Shown here in pieces: positions 9,264 through 18,492 of a DNA stretch of 64,000 nt. Position numbers and translations under genes: made by a program. Position 1 is the first letter of the stretch, and every line of letters starts with the position of its first letter. This DNA comes from Lysobacter capsici (GTDB lineage: Bacteria > Pseudomonadota > Gammaproteobacteria > Xanthomonadales > Xanthomonadaceae): positions 496,001 through 560,000 of the forward strand of contig NZ_CP076103.1 of NCBI RefSeq assembly GCF_018732085.1. Direction: 5' to 3'. Below the pieces are notes generated by a model that saw nothing but the letters and a program-made list of their open reading frames with translations, searched no databases and had not been told where the DNA came from.

Positions 9264-9581
9264 TCAGCGCGGCTTGGCCGGAAACGGAAACGGGGTGACG
9301 ACTTTCTCGCCGGTGGCCGCATCGCGGATCGCCGACTGGCCTTTGCGCTCGACTTCCTCGATCCGCACGATGCTCTGCATCGGCAGGTGCAACACCTTGG
9401 TGTTGCCGAACTCGTCGCGCAAGCGTTCTTCGGTCGGATCGACGACCAGGCCTTCATGCACGTCGAACACCAGGTCGCTGACCTCGGTGAACCCCCACAG
9501 CGAACCCGAGCCGATCTTGCGCGCGTACAGCTCGTAGATCTTGCCGGCGTTGAGGAAGGTGACTTTGTAGAGGGTGGGCAT
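9264..9581 (-). CDS. DUF1820 family protein
   Basis: Small cytoplasmic protein of 105 residues starting MPTLYKVTFLNAGKIYELYA, then IGSGSLWGFTEVSDLVF, VDPTEERLRDEFGNTKVLHLPM and SIVRIEEVE. This matches the conserved DUF1820 family of gammaproteobacteria, whose role is unknown. The start at 9581 is preferred because an upstream extension would be read out of a GGGAATC heptad array (9587-9618) that lies in the leader. Confidence 0.85.
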   Translation of the reverse strand: MPTLYKVTFLNAGKIYELYARKIGSGSLWGFTEVSDLVFDVHEGLVVDPTEERLRDEFGNTKVLHLPMQSIVRIEEVERKGQSAIRDAATGEKVVTPFPFPAKPR

Positions 9582-9728
9582 GAGGGCCGGGAATCGGGAA
9601 TGGGGAGTCGGGAATCGTAAAAGCGGCGATGACGCGATCTGAAAACAGCGTTGGGGCTTGCGGGTGCAACTCAAGAGCATCGGGGCGGCTCCTGCGATTC
9701 CCGACTCCCCATTCCCGATTCCCGCCCC

Positions 9729-10424
9729 TCAATACCCACGCTTGCGCCGCAACCGCCGCGCGATGCCGGCGCGGGCGATCAGGGCGAACGCGCCGCCGAA
9801 CGCGAAGCCGGCCAGATGCGCCGACCATGCCACCGCACCGAAGGCCGGGCCGATGAAGGTGAACACCACCTGCAACGCGGCCCACACGCCGATCAGCAGC
9901 GGCGCGGGCACTTTGACGAATTGCAGGAACAGGCCCAGCGGCACCACCACGCCGAGCTTGGCGCTCGGGAACAGCGCCAGGTAGGCGCCGATCAACGCCG
10001 ACACCGCGCCGCTCGCGCCGATGATCAGGCGATCCGGCGTGCCGATCGCGATCACCGCGGCCAGGTTGGCGACCGCGCCGCCGAACAGGAACAGCGCCAG
10101 CAGCCGCCACGGCCCCATCGCGCGCTCGGCCGGCAGGCCGAAGATCAGCAGGAACACCAGGTTGCCGAGCAGATGGGCCCAGTCGGCATGCAGAAACAGT
10201 GCGCTGAACAGGCGCAGCAGGCTGCCGTCGCGGACCGCGTCCCACCACGCCAGCGGGCTGGACAGGCCGCCCGACAGCGCACCCCACTCGAGCATCAGCC
10301 GGCGCTGCTCCGGGTCCGGCAAGACCACCGCCGAGACGATGAAACACAGCCACAGCAAGGCGAACAGCAGCGGAGTGGCCCAACGCAGCCGGGTGCGCTC
10401 GCGCGTGGGAATGGTGACGAACAC
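9729..10424 (-). CDS. rhomboid family intramembrane serine protease
   Basis: Multi-pass membrane protease of 231 residues. Six or seven hydrophobic segments are visible. The catalytic Ser is in GASGAVSAL (Ser138) and the catalytic His in SAHLAGFAFGG (His203); HADWAHLLGN (residues 79-88) matches the conserved second transmembrane helix of the family. Such enzymes cleave transmembrane segments of other proteins; the substrate here cannot be told. It lies upstream of the DUF1820 gene on the same strand, separated by a 147-bp spacer of GGGAATC-like heptads. Confidence 0.93.
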   Translation of the reverse strand: MFVTIPTRERTRLRWATPLLFALLWLCFIVSAVVLPDPEQRRLMLEWGALSGGLSSPLAWWDAVRDGSLLRLFSALFLHADWAHLLGNLVFLLIFGLPAERAMGPWRLLALFLFGGAVANLAAVIAIGTPDRLIIGASGAVSALIGAYLALFPSAKLGVVVPLGLFLQFVKVPAPLLIGVWAALQVVFTFIGPAFGAVAWSAHLAGFAFGGAFALIARAGIARRLRRKRGY

Positions 10425-10550
10425 GCGCTCAGCTCCGCCGGCCGGGAATGCCGACAGTTACCCTATTAAGGCACGAAAGATGGGTAAGTGGTTGCTGGGC
10501 TTGGCTTTGCGACATCGGTACGGGACGGCTTTGCGGTCTTGGGCGTATTG

Positions 10551-10580
10551 TTAGCGTTCGGTTAATAGCCGCGCTATAGT
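10551..10580 (+). promoter_or_regulatory. possible sigma-70-type promoter of the FadL porin gene
   Basis: TATAGT (10575-10580) is a good -10 box; a weak -35-like TTAGCG lies 18 bp upstream. It is 112 bp before the start codon in the otherwise empty 267-bp gap between the divergent rhomboid and porin genes. Pattern-based only. Confidence 0.3.
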
Positions 10581-10691
10581 GCATACGGCGTCGTACGTCG
10601 GGAGGGGTTTCCGGCGGCACGGAGCTCGCATTTTGCGGTTCCGCGCACACGGCCGAGACAGACTAAAAATACTCCAACGGAGACTACACGC

Positions 10692-12065
10692 ATGCAACCC
10701 TCACACCGCTACACCCGCCTGACCGCGATCGCGCTCGGCATCGCTGGCGTCATCAGCTTCGGTTCGGCCGGCGCTACCGGTTTCCAGATTCGCGAGAACA
10801 GCGTCAAGAACCAGGGCCGTGCTTTCGCCGGCAGCGCGACCGGCCAGGACGACGCCTCGGTCGTGTCGAACAACCCGGCTGCGATGGTCAATCTCGACAC
10901 CACCACCATCCGCACCGACGTCACCCTGATCGACCTGACCGCGAAGTTCAAAGGCGGCGGACGTAGCGGCGCGGGCACCCCGCTGACCGGCGGCAACGGC
11001 GGCGACCCGGGCGACGCGACCCCGGTTCCGGCGATGTCGATCGTCGTGCCGTTGCACGGCGCGTTCGAAAAGCTCACCCTCGGCGCGCAGCTCAGCGCTC
11101 CGTTCGGCCTGAAGACCGAATACGACCCGAGCTGGGTCGGCCGCTATAACGCGATCGAGTCGGAAGTGAAGACCATCGATCTGACCTTGTCGGCCGCGCT
11201 GAAGATCACCGACCGCTTCTCGGTCGGCGCCGGCTTCGTCTACGAGCGCGCGGAAGCGACGCTTACCAACGCCGTCGATTTCGGTTCGGGCATCTGCGCC
11301 AATCCGCAGACCCGTCCGCTGTGCCTCACGCCGACCCCGGCGACTGCCGCGTTCGGTCCGCAGAAGAACGACGGCCTGGCCAAGGTCAAGGGCGACGACA
11401 CCGGTATCGGCTGGATCCTCGGCTTCCAGTGGAAGCCGACCGACGCGCTGTCGATCGGCTACTCGCACCGCTCGGAAATCGACCACGACCTGGAAGGCGA
11501 CATCACCTTCACCAAGCCGGGCAACGTCGCGGCGGTGTTCGCCGCCGGCCGCGTGACCACCTACGACAGCGGCCCGGGCGGCGCGGCGTTGACCACGCCG
11601 AGCACCGATACGGTCAGCGTGACGTATGCGTTCAACGACCAGTTCCGCATGATGTTCGACGCGCAGCAGACCGATTGGCATTCGCTGCAGTCGGTGGACA
11701 TCAAGCGCGCCAACGGCAACCTGATCACCAGCGAGAAGTTCGAGTGGGACGACACGATGATGTACGCACTCGGCGCCGAGTACGACTTCAGCGATTCGTT
11801 CACCCTGCGCGGCGGCGTCGCCAAGGATGAGTCGCCGACCAACGACACTCACCGCACCCCGCGTCTGCCCGACAACGACCGCATGCTGTACTCGGTCGGC
11901 CTGACCTGGAACGCGAACGAGCACCTGAGCGTCGATGCGGCCTACACCCGCATCACCATCGACAGCCCGGACGTGAACGTGGTGTCCTCGAGCAGCTCGA
12001 CCCTGGTCGGCAAGTTCAAGGGCCACGCCGATCTATTCGGTATCGCCGCTCAGTACAAGTTCTGA
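10692..12065 (+). CDS. OmpP1/FadL/TodX family outer membrane transporter
   Basis: A 457-residue outer-membrane beta-barrel for long-chain fatty acids or other hydrophobic compounds. The signal peptide ends in SAGATG, and the mature protein begins GFQIRENSVKNQGRAFAGSA, matching the hatch-region N-terminus of FadL-type channels. 'NNPAAMV' follows, another family hallmark. The C-terminus ends AQYKF with the terminal Phe required for barrel insertion. An ACGGAGAC-type ribosome site lies just upstream. It is convergent with the flc-like operon and shares a terminator with it. Confidence 0.93.
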   Translation: MQPSHRYTRLTAIALGIAGVISFGSAGATGFQIRENSVKNQGRAFAGSATGQDDASVVSNNPAAMVNLDTTTIRTDVTLIDLTAKFKGGGRSGAGTPLTGGNGGDPGDATPVPAMSIVVPLHGAFEKLTLGAQLSAPFGLKTEYDPSWVGRYNAIESEVKTIDLTLSAALKITDRFSVGAGFVYERAEATLTNAVDFGSGICANPQTRPLCLTPTPATAAFGPQKNDGLAKVKGDDTGIGWILGFQWKPTDALSIGYSHRSEIDHDLEGDITFTKPGNVAAVFAAGRVTTYDSGPGGAALTTPSTDTVSVTYAFNDQFRMMFDAQQTDWHSLQSVDIKRANGNLITSEKFEWDDTMMYALGAEYDFSDSFTLRGGVAKDESPTNDTHRTPRLPDNDRMLYSVGLTWNANEHLSVDAAYTRITIDSPDVNVVSSSSSTLVGKFKGHADLFGIAAQYKF

Positions 12066-12087
12066 TCCAGCGCCGTATCGCTTGACG

Positions 12088-12116
12088 AAAAACCCCGCCT
12101 CGGCGGGGTTTTTCTT
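12088..12116. terminator. bidirectional terminator between the FadL gene and the flc-like operon
   Basis: AAAAACCCCGCC and GGCGGGGTTTTT form a perfect stem with a tiny loop and poly-A/poly-T on each side, so it can stop transcription from both convergent genes. Confidence 0.85.
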
Positions 12117-12152
12117 TGTCCGCGCCCGGCCGGTCGACGGCCGGCGCCCGGC

Positions 12153-13226
12153 TCAGGGCCGCAGTTCGAACAAGGCCGGCAGCGGCGGACGATCGGAAGG
12201 GACCTTGCGCACGCGGCTGAAGCCGGCTTTGCCGGCCATGTCGCGCGCACGGGTCTCGCCCATGAACGCGCCGAGCCCGGCGCCGCCGTGCGACAGCGAA
12301 CAAGTCATGCAGTACAGCGTGCTCTGCGGGTACATCACCCGGCCGAACAGGTTCATGTTTTCGTGCAGCTCTTCGGACAGATTGAGTTCGACCATGAGGT
12401 AGGTGCCGTCGTCGGCGGTCGAGGTGCGCAGGTCCTTCATCATCTGCTGCGGATCGGCGGCGTCGTGAATCACCACGAAGGTGGTTACGAAGTCGAATTT
12501 CTTGCCCAGCAGCGCATCGGAATCGGCGACCTCGAAACGCACCCGGTCGCCGAGTCCGGCGGCGTGCGCGTTCGCGCGCGCGCGTTCGATCGAGGGCAGG
12601 TGGAAGTCGCAGCCCAGGACAGTGGCGTTGGGAAAGGCCTTCGCCATGGTGATCGCGGCCAGTCCGCTGCCGCATCCGAAATCGAGCACGCTGCCGCCGG
12701 CTTCGAGCTTTTCCTTGACCCCGCTCAGCGACGGTATCCAGTGCTGGACCAGGAAGTGCTTGTACCAGGGCATGGTCATGCGCTCCATGCCTTGCCAGGT
12801 TTCAACCGGGTAGGCCTCTTCCGGCGCGCCGCCGCCGTGGCGGAAGGCCTCGATGATCTGCGGCGCCATCGATACGAACGGAACGCTCAGCTGGATGATG
12901 CCGCCGGCGAAGTAGGGCGAATCCTCGTCGGCCAGCACCGGGACGAACTCGTCGGGCAGGCGATAGCGTTTGCTGTGGCGGTCGTAGGTCACGTAGTCGC
13001 CGGTCGCCATGCTGCCCAGCCACTCGCGCAGATAACGCGCGTTGAGGCCGGTGTGCGCGGTGAGTTCCTCCAGCGTCACCGCGCCGGTCTGGGCCAGGGC
13101 CTTGAACAGGCCCAACTGGTCGCCGATATAGAGCATGGCGCCGCGCAGCGTGTTGCCGTAATCCTCCATGATGCGCGCGGAAAACTGCTGGACCTTGGCC
13201 GGATCGGCTTCGATGCTCACTGACAT
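12153..13226 (-). CDS. flcA: SAM-dependent methyltransferase, FlcA-like (fluopsin pathway)
   Basis: A 357-residue class I methyltransferase with an N-terminal winged-helix dimerisation domain (ELTAHTGLNARYLREWL) and a Rossmann domain with motif I SVLDFGCGSGLA (about residues 179-190) and an acidic loop LGCDFHLPSIERA. The start at 13226 has GGGGAGAA just upstream. It is the last gene of a minus-strand block containing two lyases and two haem-oxygenase-like enzymes. In the known fluopsin C pathway a methyltransferase is one of five enzymes, consistent with N-methylation of the thiohydroxamate. The flc letter is assigned from gene order as I recall it for Pseudomonas aeruginosa; the methyltransferase call is firm, the substrate inferred. 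Confidence 0.85.
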   Translation of the reverse strand: MSVSIEADPAKVQQFSARIMEDYGNTLRGAMLYIGDQLGLFKALAQTGAVTLEELTAHTGLNARYLREWLGSMATGDYVTYDRHSKRYRLPDEFVPVLADEDSPYFAGGIIQLSVPFVSMAPQIIEAFRHGGGAPEEAYPVETWQGMERMTMPWYKHFLVQHWIPSLSGVKEKLEAGGSVLDFGCGSGLAAITMAKAFPNATVLGCDFHLPSIERARANAHAAGLGDRVRFEVADSDALLGKKFDFVTTFVVIHDAADPQQMMKDLRTSTADDGTYLMVELNLSEELHENMNLFGRVMYPQSTLYCMTCSLSHGGAGLGAFMGETRARDMAGKAGFSRVRKVPSDRPPLPALFELRP

Positions 13227-13297
13227 TGCTTTCTCCCCGATGAGTGATGCGGCTTGTAGTTCGTGGCTGGTAAATCGCGGCCGGTAAATCGGATGCT

Positions 13298-14755
13298 TCA
13301 GAAACGGCGGTTGCCGATCTGGGTCAGTACGCCGTCGACGATCGTCTCGGCCATGCCCAGATGCGCCCTGGGCTCGAACAGTCGCGCCAGTTTTCCCCCG
13401 TCCACGGCGGCGAGCACTCTGGGATCGGCCTCGACCGCTTCGCGGATCGAGACCCGATCGCGCTGACAGGCCTGGGTGAGTTCGAAGATGATTTCGTAGG
13501 CGCTGCTTTTGCCGAGTGTCTTCGCCATCTCGAACACGAACGCTTCCATGCAGATGGCATCGCCGTAGGCGTGTGCGTTGCGGTCCATCGCCGCGTCGTT
13601 GACGGTGAGCTTGCCGATCGTGTCGCTGAGCAGGGCGAGCGCGGTCAGCGCGTAGTGGGAGACGTCGGCGACCGCGCACCACTCCAGGCGGGTTCCGCGG
13701 TAGTCGCGTTCGTGTTCGAGGATCATCGCGTCCAGCGCGAGCACGACCTGCGCCTTGGCCAGGCGGGCCATCACCACGACCTGCTCGCAGCCTTCCGGAT
13801 TGCGCTTGTGCGGCATCGTGCTGCTGCCGATCTGCTGGTCCGACCAGCCCACTTCCACCTCGGCGATCTCCCAGCGGTTCAAGGTGCGGATCTCGTCCGC
13901 CACGCGCGCCAGCGACGCGGTCATCATCGCCAGCGCGCTGACGAACTCGGCGACGCGATCGCGCGCCACATGCCAGCCGGCGTCCGGCACGCCGAGACAC
14001 AGCCGGCGGGCGAACACGTTCAGCAGCGCCATCGCGTCGGGGCCGAACGCGGCCATCGTGCCGACCCCGCCGAACAACTGCACCACCAGCACCCGTTGCC
14101 GCGCCTGTCCGAGGCGATCGCGATGGCGCAGCAACTCGTCGATCCAGCCGGCCACTTTCAGCCCGAACGTGGTGGGCAAGGCCGGTATCGAATGGGTTCG
14201 GGCGACCATCAGCGAGCCGCGGTGCGCGTTCGCCAGCGCCGCGAGTTGTGCGATCAAGGCATCGAGCGCGACGTCGACGCTGTCGAGCACGTCGCGCATC
14301 TCCAGCGACTGCGCGGTGTCCTGGATGTCCTGGGTGGTCGCGCCGTAATGGACGTACTCGCGCGCGCTCGGGCTGCAGTTGTCCTGCAACGCGCGCAGCA
14401 GCGGCATCAGCGAGTGCCCGGTCTTGCTCACGCCGTCGGCGATCTGGTCCAGATTCATCGCCGACAATTTCGCGCTGCGCTGGATTTCCAGCGCGGCCTG
14501 CAGCGGGATCATGTGGACTTCCGCCTGCGCCATCGCGAGCACCGATTCGACGTCGAGCCAGCGCTGCAGCCGGCATCGGCCGCAGAAGATCGCCCGGCTC
14601 GCGGAGCCGGCATAGCCGCCGCCATGCACCTTCGAATCCAGGATGTGGCTGTGTTCGTGCCGGCAGTCGTCCACCAGCGCCGGCTCGCTCACCGAGCAAC
14701 TGCGGCGCGCGGCGAACGCCGGGTGCGGCGTCACGTTCAAGGTCTGTGGTTCCAT
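13298..14755 (-). CDS. flcB: adenylosuccinate lyase-like enzyme, FlcB-like
   Basis: Fumarase/aspartase-superfamily lyase of 485 residues. Visible hallmarks: EYVHYGATTQDIQDT, ARTHSIPALPTTFG (conserved Thr-His) and the flexible signature loop QIGSSTMPHKRNP. The start at 14755 is set by GGAGG seven bases upstream. An unusual N-terminal extension of about 40 residues (with CSVSEPALVDDCRHEHSH) precedes the enzyme core and is absent from its neighbour. Purine biosynthesis is unlikely given the context. In the fluopsin pathway two such lyases act on a cysteine-derived intermediate; which of the two forms and which breaks the C-X bond here is inference. Confidence 0.85.
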   Translation of the reverse strand: MEPQTLNVTPHPAFAARRSCSVSEPALVDDCRHEHSHILDSKVHGGGYAGSASRAIFCGRCRLQRWLDVESVLAMAQAEVHMIPLQAALEIQRSAKLSAMNLDQIADGVSKTGHSLMPLLRALQDNCSPSAREYVHYGATTQDIQDTAQSLEMRDVLDSVDVALDALIAQLAALANAHRGSLMVARTHSIPALPTTFGLKVAGWIDELLRHRDRLGQARQRVLVVQLFGGVGTMAAFGPDAMALLNVFARRLCLGVPDAGWHVARDRVAEFVSALAMMTASLARVADEIRTLNRWEIAEVEVGWSDQQIGSSTMPHKRNPEGCEQVVVMARLAKAQVVLALDAMILEHERDYRGTRLEWCAVADVSHYALTALALLSDTIGKLTVNDAAMDRNAHAYGDAICMEAFVFEMAKTLGKSSAYEIIFELTQACQRDRVSIREAVEADPRVLAAVDGGKLARLFEPRAHLGMAETIVDGVLTQIGNRRF

Positions 14756-14813
14756 CGCATACCCTCCATCCAAGAATGGGCTGACTGGAAACTCGTTTCG
14801 TGGTGTCGCCCGC

Positions 14814-16184
14814 TCAGGATCGGCCGCGCAGATGGCCGGTCGCATCGCGTGCGACCCGGTCGACCATCTCCACGGCCAGTCCTGCGTAGGTGACCGGATC
14901 GAGCAGATCTTCGAGTGCCTGAGGCGTGAAGCTGCCGCGCAGGCGCTCGTCCTTGAGCAAGGCGTCGCGGAACGGAACATCGTGCCGGCGCGCCTCCATG
15001 GATATCTCATGCACCAGTTCGTGCGCGGTCTGCTTGCCGAATCGGCCGCCCAGCGCGAGCATCACGCGCTCGGACAGGATCAATCCGCCGAGCAGATCGA
15101 GGTTGTCGCGCATGCGCTGCTCGCGCACGTCCAGGCCCGCCGCCAACATCTCGTCCATGCGCGCGAGCAATGCGCCGGTGTAGACGAACAACTCGGGCAA
15201 CGCGGCCCATTCGATCCGCCAGGCCGTGCCGTCGCGTTCGTGCAGGTGAAACGCCGCGTCGGTGAGCGCGACCATCTGCGCCCGGATCAGGCGCGACAGC
15301 GCGCTGATCAGATCGGCGGTGGACGGGTTCTGCTTGTGCGGCATGGTGCTGCTGCCGATCTTTCCCGGCGCGGTCCCTTCGCGGACCTCGTCGACTTCGG
15401 TGCGCTGCAGGTGATAGATCTCGTTGGCGATCCGCCCGAGCGTGACCGCGGGCTGCACCAGCAATCCGCCGACCTCCAGGATCCGGTCGCGCGCGGAATG
15501 CCAACTGGTGCGTGGCGCGCCGAGGCCGAGACTGGCCAAGGTGCGCCGCTGGATCTCGAATCCCTGCGCGCCGAACGAGGCCATGGTGCCGACCGCGCCG
15601 GTCAGGTTGCCCACCATCACCCGCGCGCGCGCCTCGTCGAAGCGCTGCAGATGTCGGTCGATCTCGTCGACCCAGACCGCGACCTTGTAGCCGAAGGTGG
15701 TGGGCAGCGCGTGCTGACCGTGAGTACGCGCGACCATCGGCGTGCGCCGGTGCTTGCGCGCCAGTGCGAGCAAATGGGTCTGGATCGAACGCAGCCGCGC
15801 CAGCACGAGCTCCCAGGCTTCGGCGATCTGCAGCATCAGTCCGGTGTCGAGGATGTCCTGCGTGGTCACGCCGTAGTGAACGTACTCGCCCCATCCATCT
15901 TGGCAACGCTCGGCCAGCGCCCAGATCGTCGGAATCAGGATGTGCCCGGTTTCGCGGCTCTCGCGGCCCAGCCGCTCCATATCGAACAACTCCACATCGG
16001 TGCGGCGCGCGATCTCCTGCGCCGCTTCGTGCGGGATCAGGCCCATCTGCGCCTGGGTCAGCGCGAGCGCGCGTTCGACATCGAGCCACTTCTGCACCTG
16101 ATTGCAATCGCTGAAGATCGCCGCGAACTCGGGATCGGAATACACGCCGCCATAGATACGCGATTCGCTAACGTGGCTCGGCAT
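14814..16184 (-). CDS. flcC: adenylosuccinate lyase-like enzyme, FlcC-like
   Basis: Second fumarase/aspartase-superfamily lyase (456 residues), clearly paralogous to its neighbour: WGEYVHYGVTTQDILDTG, VARTHGQHALPTTFGYKV and the signature loop KIGSSTMPHKQNP. The N-terminus SESRIYGGVYSDPEFAAIFS is typical of adenylosuccinate lyase and carboxymuconate cycloisomerase types. The start overlaps the end of the upstream oxygenase gene by 17 bp, so the pair is almost surely translated together. Proposed role: the second lyase of a fluopsin-type thiohydroxamate pathway. Confidence 0.86.
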   Translation of the reverse strand: MPSHVSESRIYGGVYSDPEFAAIFSDCNQVQKWLDVERALALTQAQMGLIPHEAAQEIARRTDVELFDMERLGRESRETGHILIPTIWALAERCQDGWGEYVHYGVTTQDILDTGLMLQIAEAWELVLARLRSIQTHLLALARKHRRTPMVARTHGQHALPTTFGYKVAVWVDEIDRHLQRFDEARARVMVGNLTGAVGTMASFGAQGFEIQRRTLASLGLGAPRTSWHSARDRILEVGGLLVQPAVTLGRIANEIYHLQRTEVDEVREGTAPGKIGSSTMPHKQNPSTADLISALSRLIRAQMVALTDAAFHLHERDGTAWRIEWAALPELFVYTGALLARMDEMLAAGLDVREQRMRDNLDLLGGLILSERVMLALGGRFGKQTAHELVHEISMEARRHDVPFRDALLKDERLRGSFTPQALEDLLDPVTYAGLAVEMVDRVARDATGHLRGRS

Positions 16185-17220
16185 GGTCGCGGGTCCGGCT
16201 GCTTGGCTGACTGACTGGCTGTAGCAATGGCACTTCCACGCGCTGCATTTCGTTCCAGACCGCGTCGTAGTACGCCCGCTCGACCCGGAAGTGCTGCGCC
16301 AGTGAGGTCAGGAACGATTTCTGGAAGGCCGGATCGGGAATGCGCCGCGCGATCAGCTGCCACTCGCGCTTGGCGCGCGGCGGCACCAGGCTGACGTGGA
16401 TCTTGTAGTACTCGGCGGCGTCTTCGCTCAGGCCGGCCTGGAGCAGCGCGTTGTAGAGCTTCTCGTGATTGCCCGGCACGACGATCTCGGTGATGTAGAA
16501 CACCGCCAGGCCCCAGCCCACGTCCGGATTGCGGAAGCTGCGCACGCGGTTGTTCAAGTACGCGATTTCCTCGGGCATCGTGCTGACGGCCTGGAAGTCC
16601 GCTTCGAGATCGACGGCGTCGAGCAGCTTGGCCAGCAGGCGCGGGTGCGAGCGCACGTCGTCCTCTTCGCCCAGTTCTCCGTAGAGGTAGCGGCCGAGCG
16701 CCGCGGCGTCGTCCACGTCGACCAGATTCACCAGCAGGTCCGCGGCTTCGCGGTACAGGCGGAAGGTGCGGAACCACTGCCGCCGCAAGAACACCCGAAG
16801 CTGCGCGGGCGAGGCGGAGCCTTCGAAAATGTACTGCGACATCGGGTGCTTCTCGCGCGAGCGCGAGGCCACCTCCTGTTCGATCCGCGCGAGGAACTCG
16901 GCCTCCGACAGGGCCGTGGGAATGTCGGCGGGAGGAATGAAACGTTCCTCCACGCGATACGCCCAATTGCACAGCCAGCGGCGTGCGAGCGCGGTGGCGG
17001 TGTCGTCGCTCAACGACAGGATGTACAGCAGCTTCTGGTACTCGGCCTGGCTGTCGGTATTGCCCGTGAGCGCGGTTTCGGCGAGCTCGGTCAATGTTTT
17101 GGCCGCCGTTTCCAGATGGGCGAACGACGCCCTGGGGTCCAGCGCGCGGGCGAGGATGCGCGCGCGGTTGGTCTGAAGGGCTTCGAGCTGTGGCAACGAA
17201 TGATTGCGAGTGTTCGACAT
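16168..17220 (-). CDS. flcD: haem-oxygenase-like iron-dependent enzyme, FlcD-like
   Basis: An all-helical 350-residue protein of the iron-containing redox enzyme (haem-oxygenase-like oxidase) group. Its C-terminal two thirds show the family pattern EKHPMSQYIFEGSAS, YLYGELGEEDDVRSHPRLL (acid plus His ligands), NPDVGWGLAVFYITEIV and HFRVERAYYDAVWNEM. An AGGAG ribosome site precedes the start at 17220. In the fluopsin pathway two such iron enzymes remove the carboxyl and alpha carbon of a cysteine conjugate by decarboxylation, N-hydroxylation and methylene excision. Which step this paralogue performs cannot be read from sequence. Confidence 0.85.
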   Translation of the reverse strand: MSNTRNHSLPQLEALQTNRARILARALDPRASFAHLETAAKTLTELAETALTGNTDSQAEYQKLLYILSLSDDTATALARRWLCNWAYRVEERFIPPADIPTALSEAEFLARIEQEVASRSREKHPMSQYIFEGSASPAQLRVFLRRQWFRTFRLYREAADLLVNLVDVDDAAALGRYLYGELGEEDDVRSHPRLLAKLLDAVDLEADFQAVSTMPEEIAYLNNRVRSFRNPDVGWGLAVFYITEIVVPGNHEKLYNALLQAGLSEDAAEYYKIHVSLVPPRAKREWQLIARRIPDPAFQKSFLTSLAQHFRVERAYYDAVWNEMQRVEVPLLQPVSQPSSRTRDHAEPR

Positions 17221-17255
17221 GCGCGCTCCTTGGCAGGCGCCTTGCGGAATGGGGC

Positions 17256-18275
17256 TTAGTGGATGTGCTGTCCCTGCATCTGTCGCCACAACATGTCGAA
17301 GTAGGCCCGATTGATGTCGAAGTGACGCGTCAGCGATTGCATGAACGTGCGCTGGAACGATTCGCTATGGGCGAACTTGGCGATGAGCTCCCACATCTCC
17401 TCGGTGTCGATCTCGTCCTGAGTTCCGTGCAGGCGATGGAACTCGCTCGGGCCTTCGGGCACGCCCATGCGCTGCAGCAGTTCGTAGATCCGCAGGTGGT
17501 TGACGCAGCTGACCGATTCGACCGCGTACACCAGCGACAGGCCCCAGGCGATGTCGGTGTGGCGGACGCAGCGGATGCGGTTGTTGATGTAGGCCTTTTC
17601 CAGCGGATCGAGCGCGGCGAAGTCGATGCGCAAGGGGATGTCGAAATACGCCATCAGCTGCGACAGCAAGGTGGGGTGCGCGCGGTCGGGCGTCTCCGCG
17701 CCGGCTTCGCCGTAGAGGTTGCGGTAGAACACCGAGGCGTCGTGGATGGCCTCGAACCGGAACGCGAGTTCGGCCAGCAGGCTGTAGAAGTTGTACGAGC
17801 GGTTCCAGTGATGCCGCAGGAACAGGCGCACGTCGCGCAGCGGCGGCGCGCCCTGGAACAGGTGCAGCGACATCGGATGCTTGACCCGCGTGCGCGAGGC
17901 GATCTCGGCATCGACCGCGGCGCGGAACTGATCCACCGGCAACACGCGGAAGTCGGGCAGCGTCGGCGCGAACCGGTCCTCGACCTGGTAGATCTGGCTG
18001 GCCAGCCAGCGCCGGGTCGGTTCGGTACGAGGCTCGCCGGGCACGTGCAAGTCGAGCAGGATGGATTGGTACTGCGCGTAGCAGGCCGCGTCGCCCTCGA
18101 GTCCTTTCTGGGTGAGCGCGAGCAGCGCGTCGGCCGCGAGCGCGGTCCGGGAACTGGCCGCGCCCGGCTTCAGCGCCTCGGCCAGCAGGATCGATGCCTC
18201 GGCCGGCGCCGGATTGGCCTGAGCGGAAGGATGTTGGTCGTGCTGGGTATCGCGAAACGTGCTGGTCTCGTTCAT
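17256..18275 (-). CDS. flcE: haem-oxygenase-like iron-dependent enzyme, FlcE-like
   Basis: Paralogue of the downstream gene, 339 residues, first of the five biosynthetic genes. Family landmarks: VKHPMSLHLFQGAPP, LRHHWNRSYNFYSLLAEL, NLYGEAGAETPDRAHPTLL (metal-ligand acid and His), HTDIAWGLSLVYAVESV and HFDINRAYFDMLWRQM. The start at 18275 has GGGGA at good spacing. It is separated from the upstream YHS gene by 217 bp, but the 36-bp gap to flcD and the shared strand argue for one operon downstream. Assigned to a fluopsin-like pathway from the complete five-enzyme set. Confidence 0.85.
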   Translation of the reverse strand: MNETSTFRDTQHDQHPSAQANPAPAEASILLAEALKPGAASSRTALAADALLALTQKGLEGDAACYAQYQSILLDLHVPGEPRTEPTRRWLASQIYQVEDRFAPTLPDFRVLPVDQFRAAVDAEIASRTRVKHPMSLHLFQGAPPLRDVRLFLRHHWNRSYNFYSLLAELAFRFEAIHDASVFYRNLYGEAGAETPDRAHPTLLSQLMAYFDIPLRIDFAALDPLEKAYINNRIRCVRHTDIAWGLSLVYAVESVSCVNHLRIYELLQRMGVPEGPSEFHRLHGTQDEIDTEEMWELIAKFAHSESFQRTFMQSLTRHFDINRAYFDMLWRQMQGQHIH

Positions 18276-18420
18276 GAGTATCCCCGTTTGCTGGCGAATG
18301 GCCGCTGGCTGTGAATGAACGGCGCGCAGGCACACGCGCCGCGATCGACTCGCGACCATGGTGTTGGTTGGCAATCAAGAACCCCGGATGCCGCGCGGTA
18401 CTCGGCGGCGTGTCAGGCTG

Positions 18421-18443
18421 CGCGGATAGCGTCGCTATGCGCG
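18421..18443. repeat. short perfect-arm inverted repeat in the leader of the five-gene block
   Basis: CGCG-G-ATAGCG-T-CGCTAT-G-CGCG is symmetric about a single central base except for one G-G mismatch. It lies in the 217-bp gap between the YHS gene and flcE, the only sizeable gap in the block, with no T-run. Could be an operator or an RNA hairpin; otherwise the gap shows nothing. Confidence 0.4.
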
Positions 18444-18492
18444 GCCGCTGCGCTTACCGGAGTCGTTCCCCATACCTCGCTGGAATCCGACC

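Noticed and set aside
13298..16184. purB (purine biosynthesis) gene duplication
   Set aside because: Two divergent paralogues flanked by haem-oxygenase-like enzymes and a methyltransferase under a metal regulator do not fit purine metabolism, although the fold is the same.
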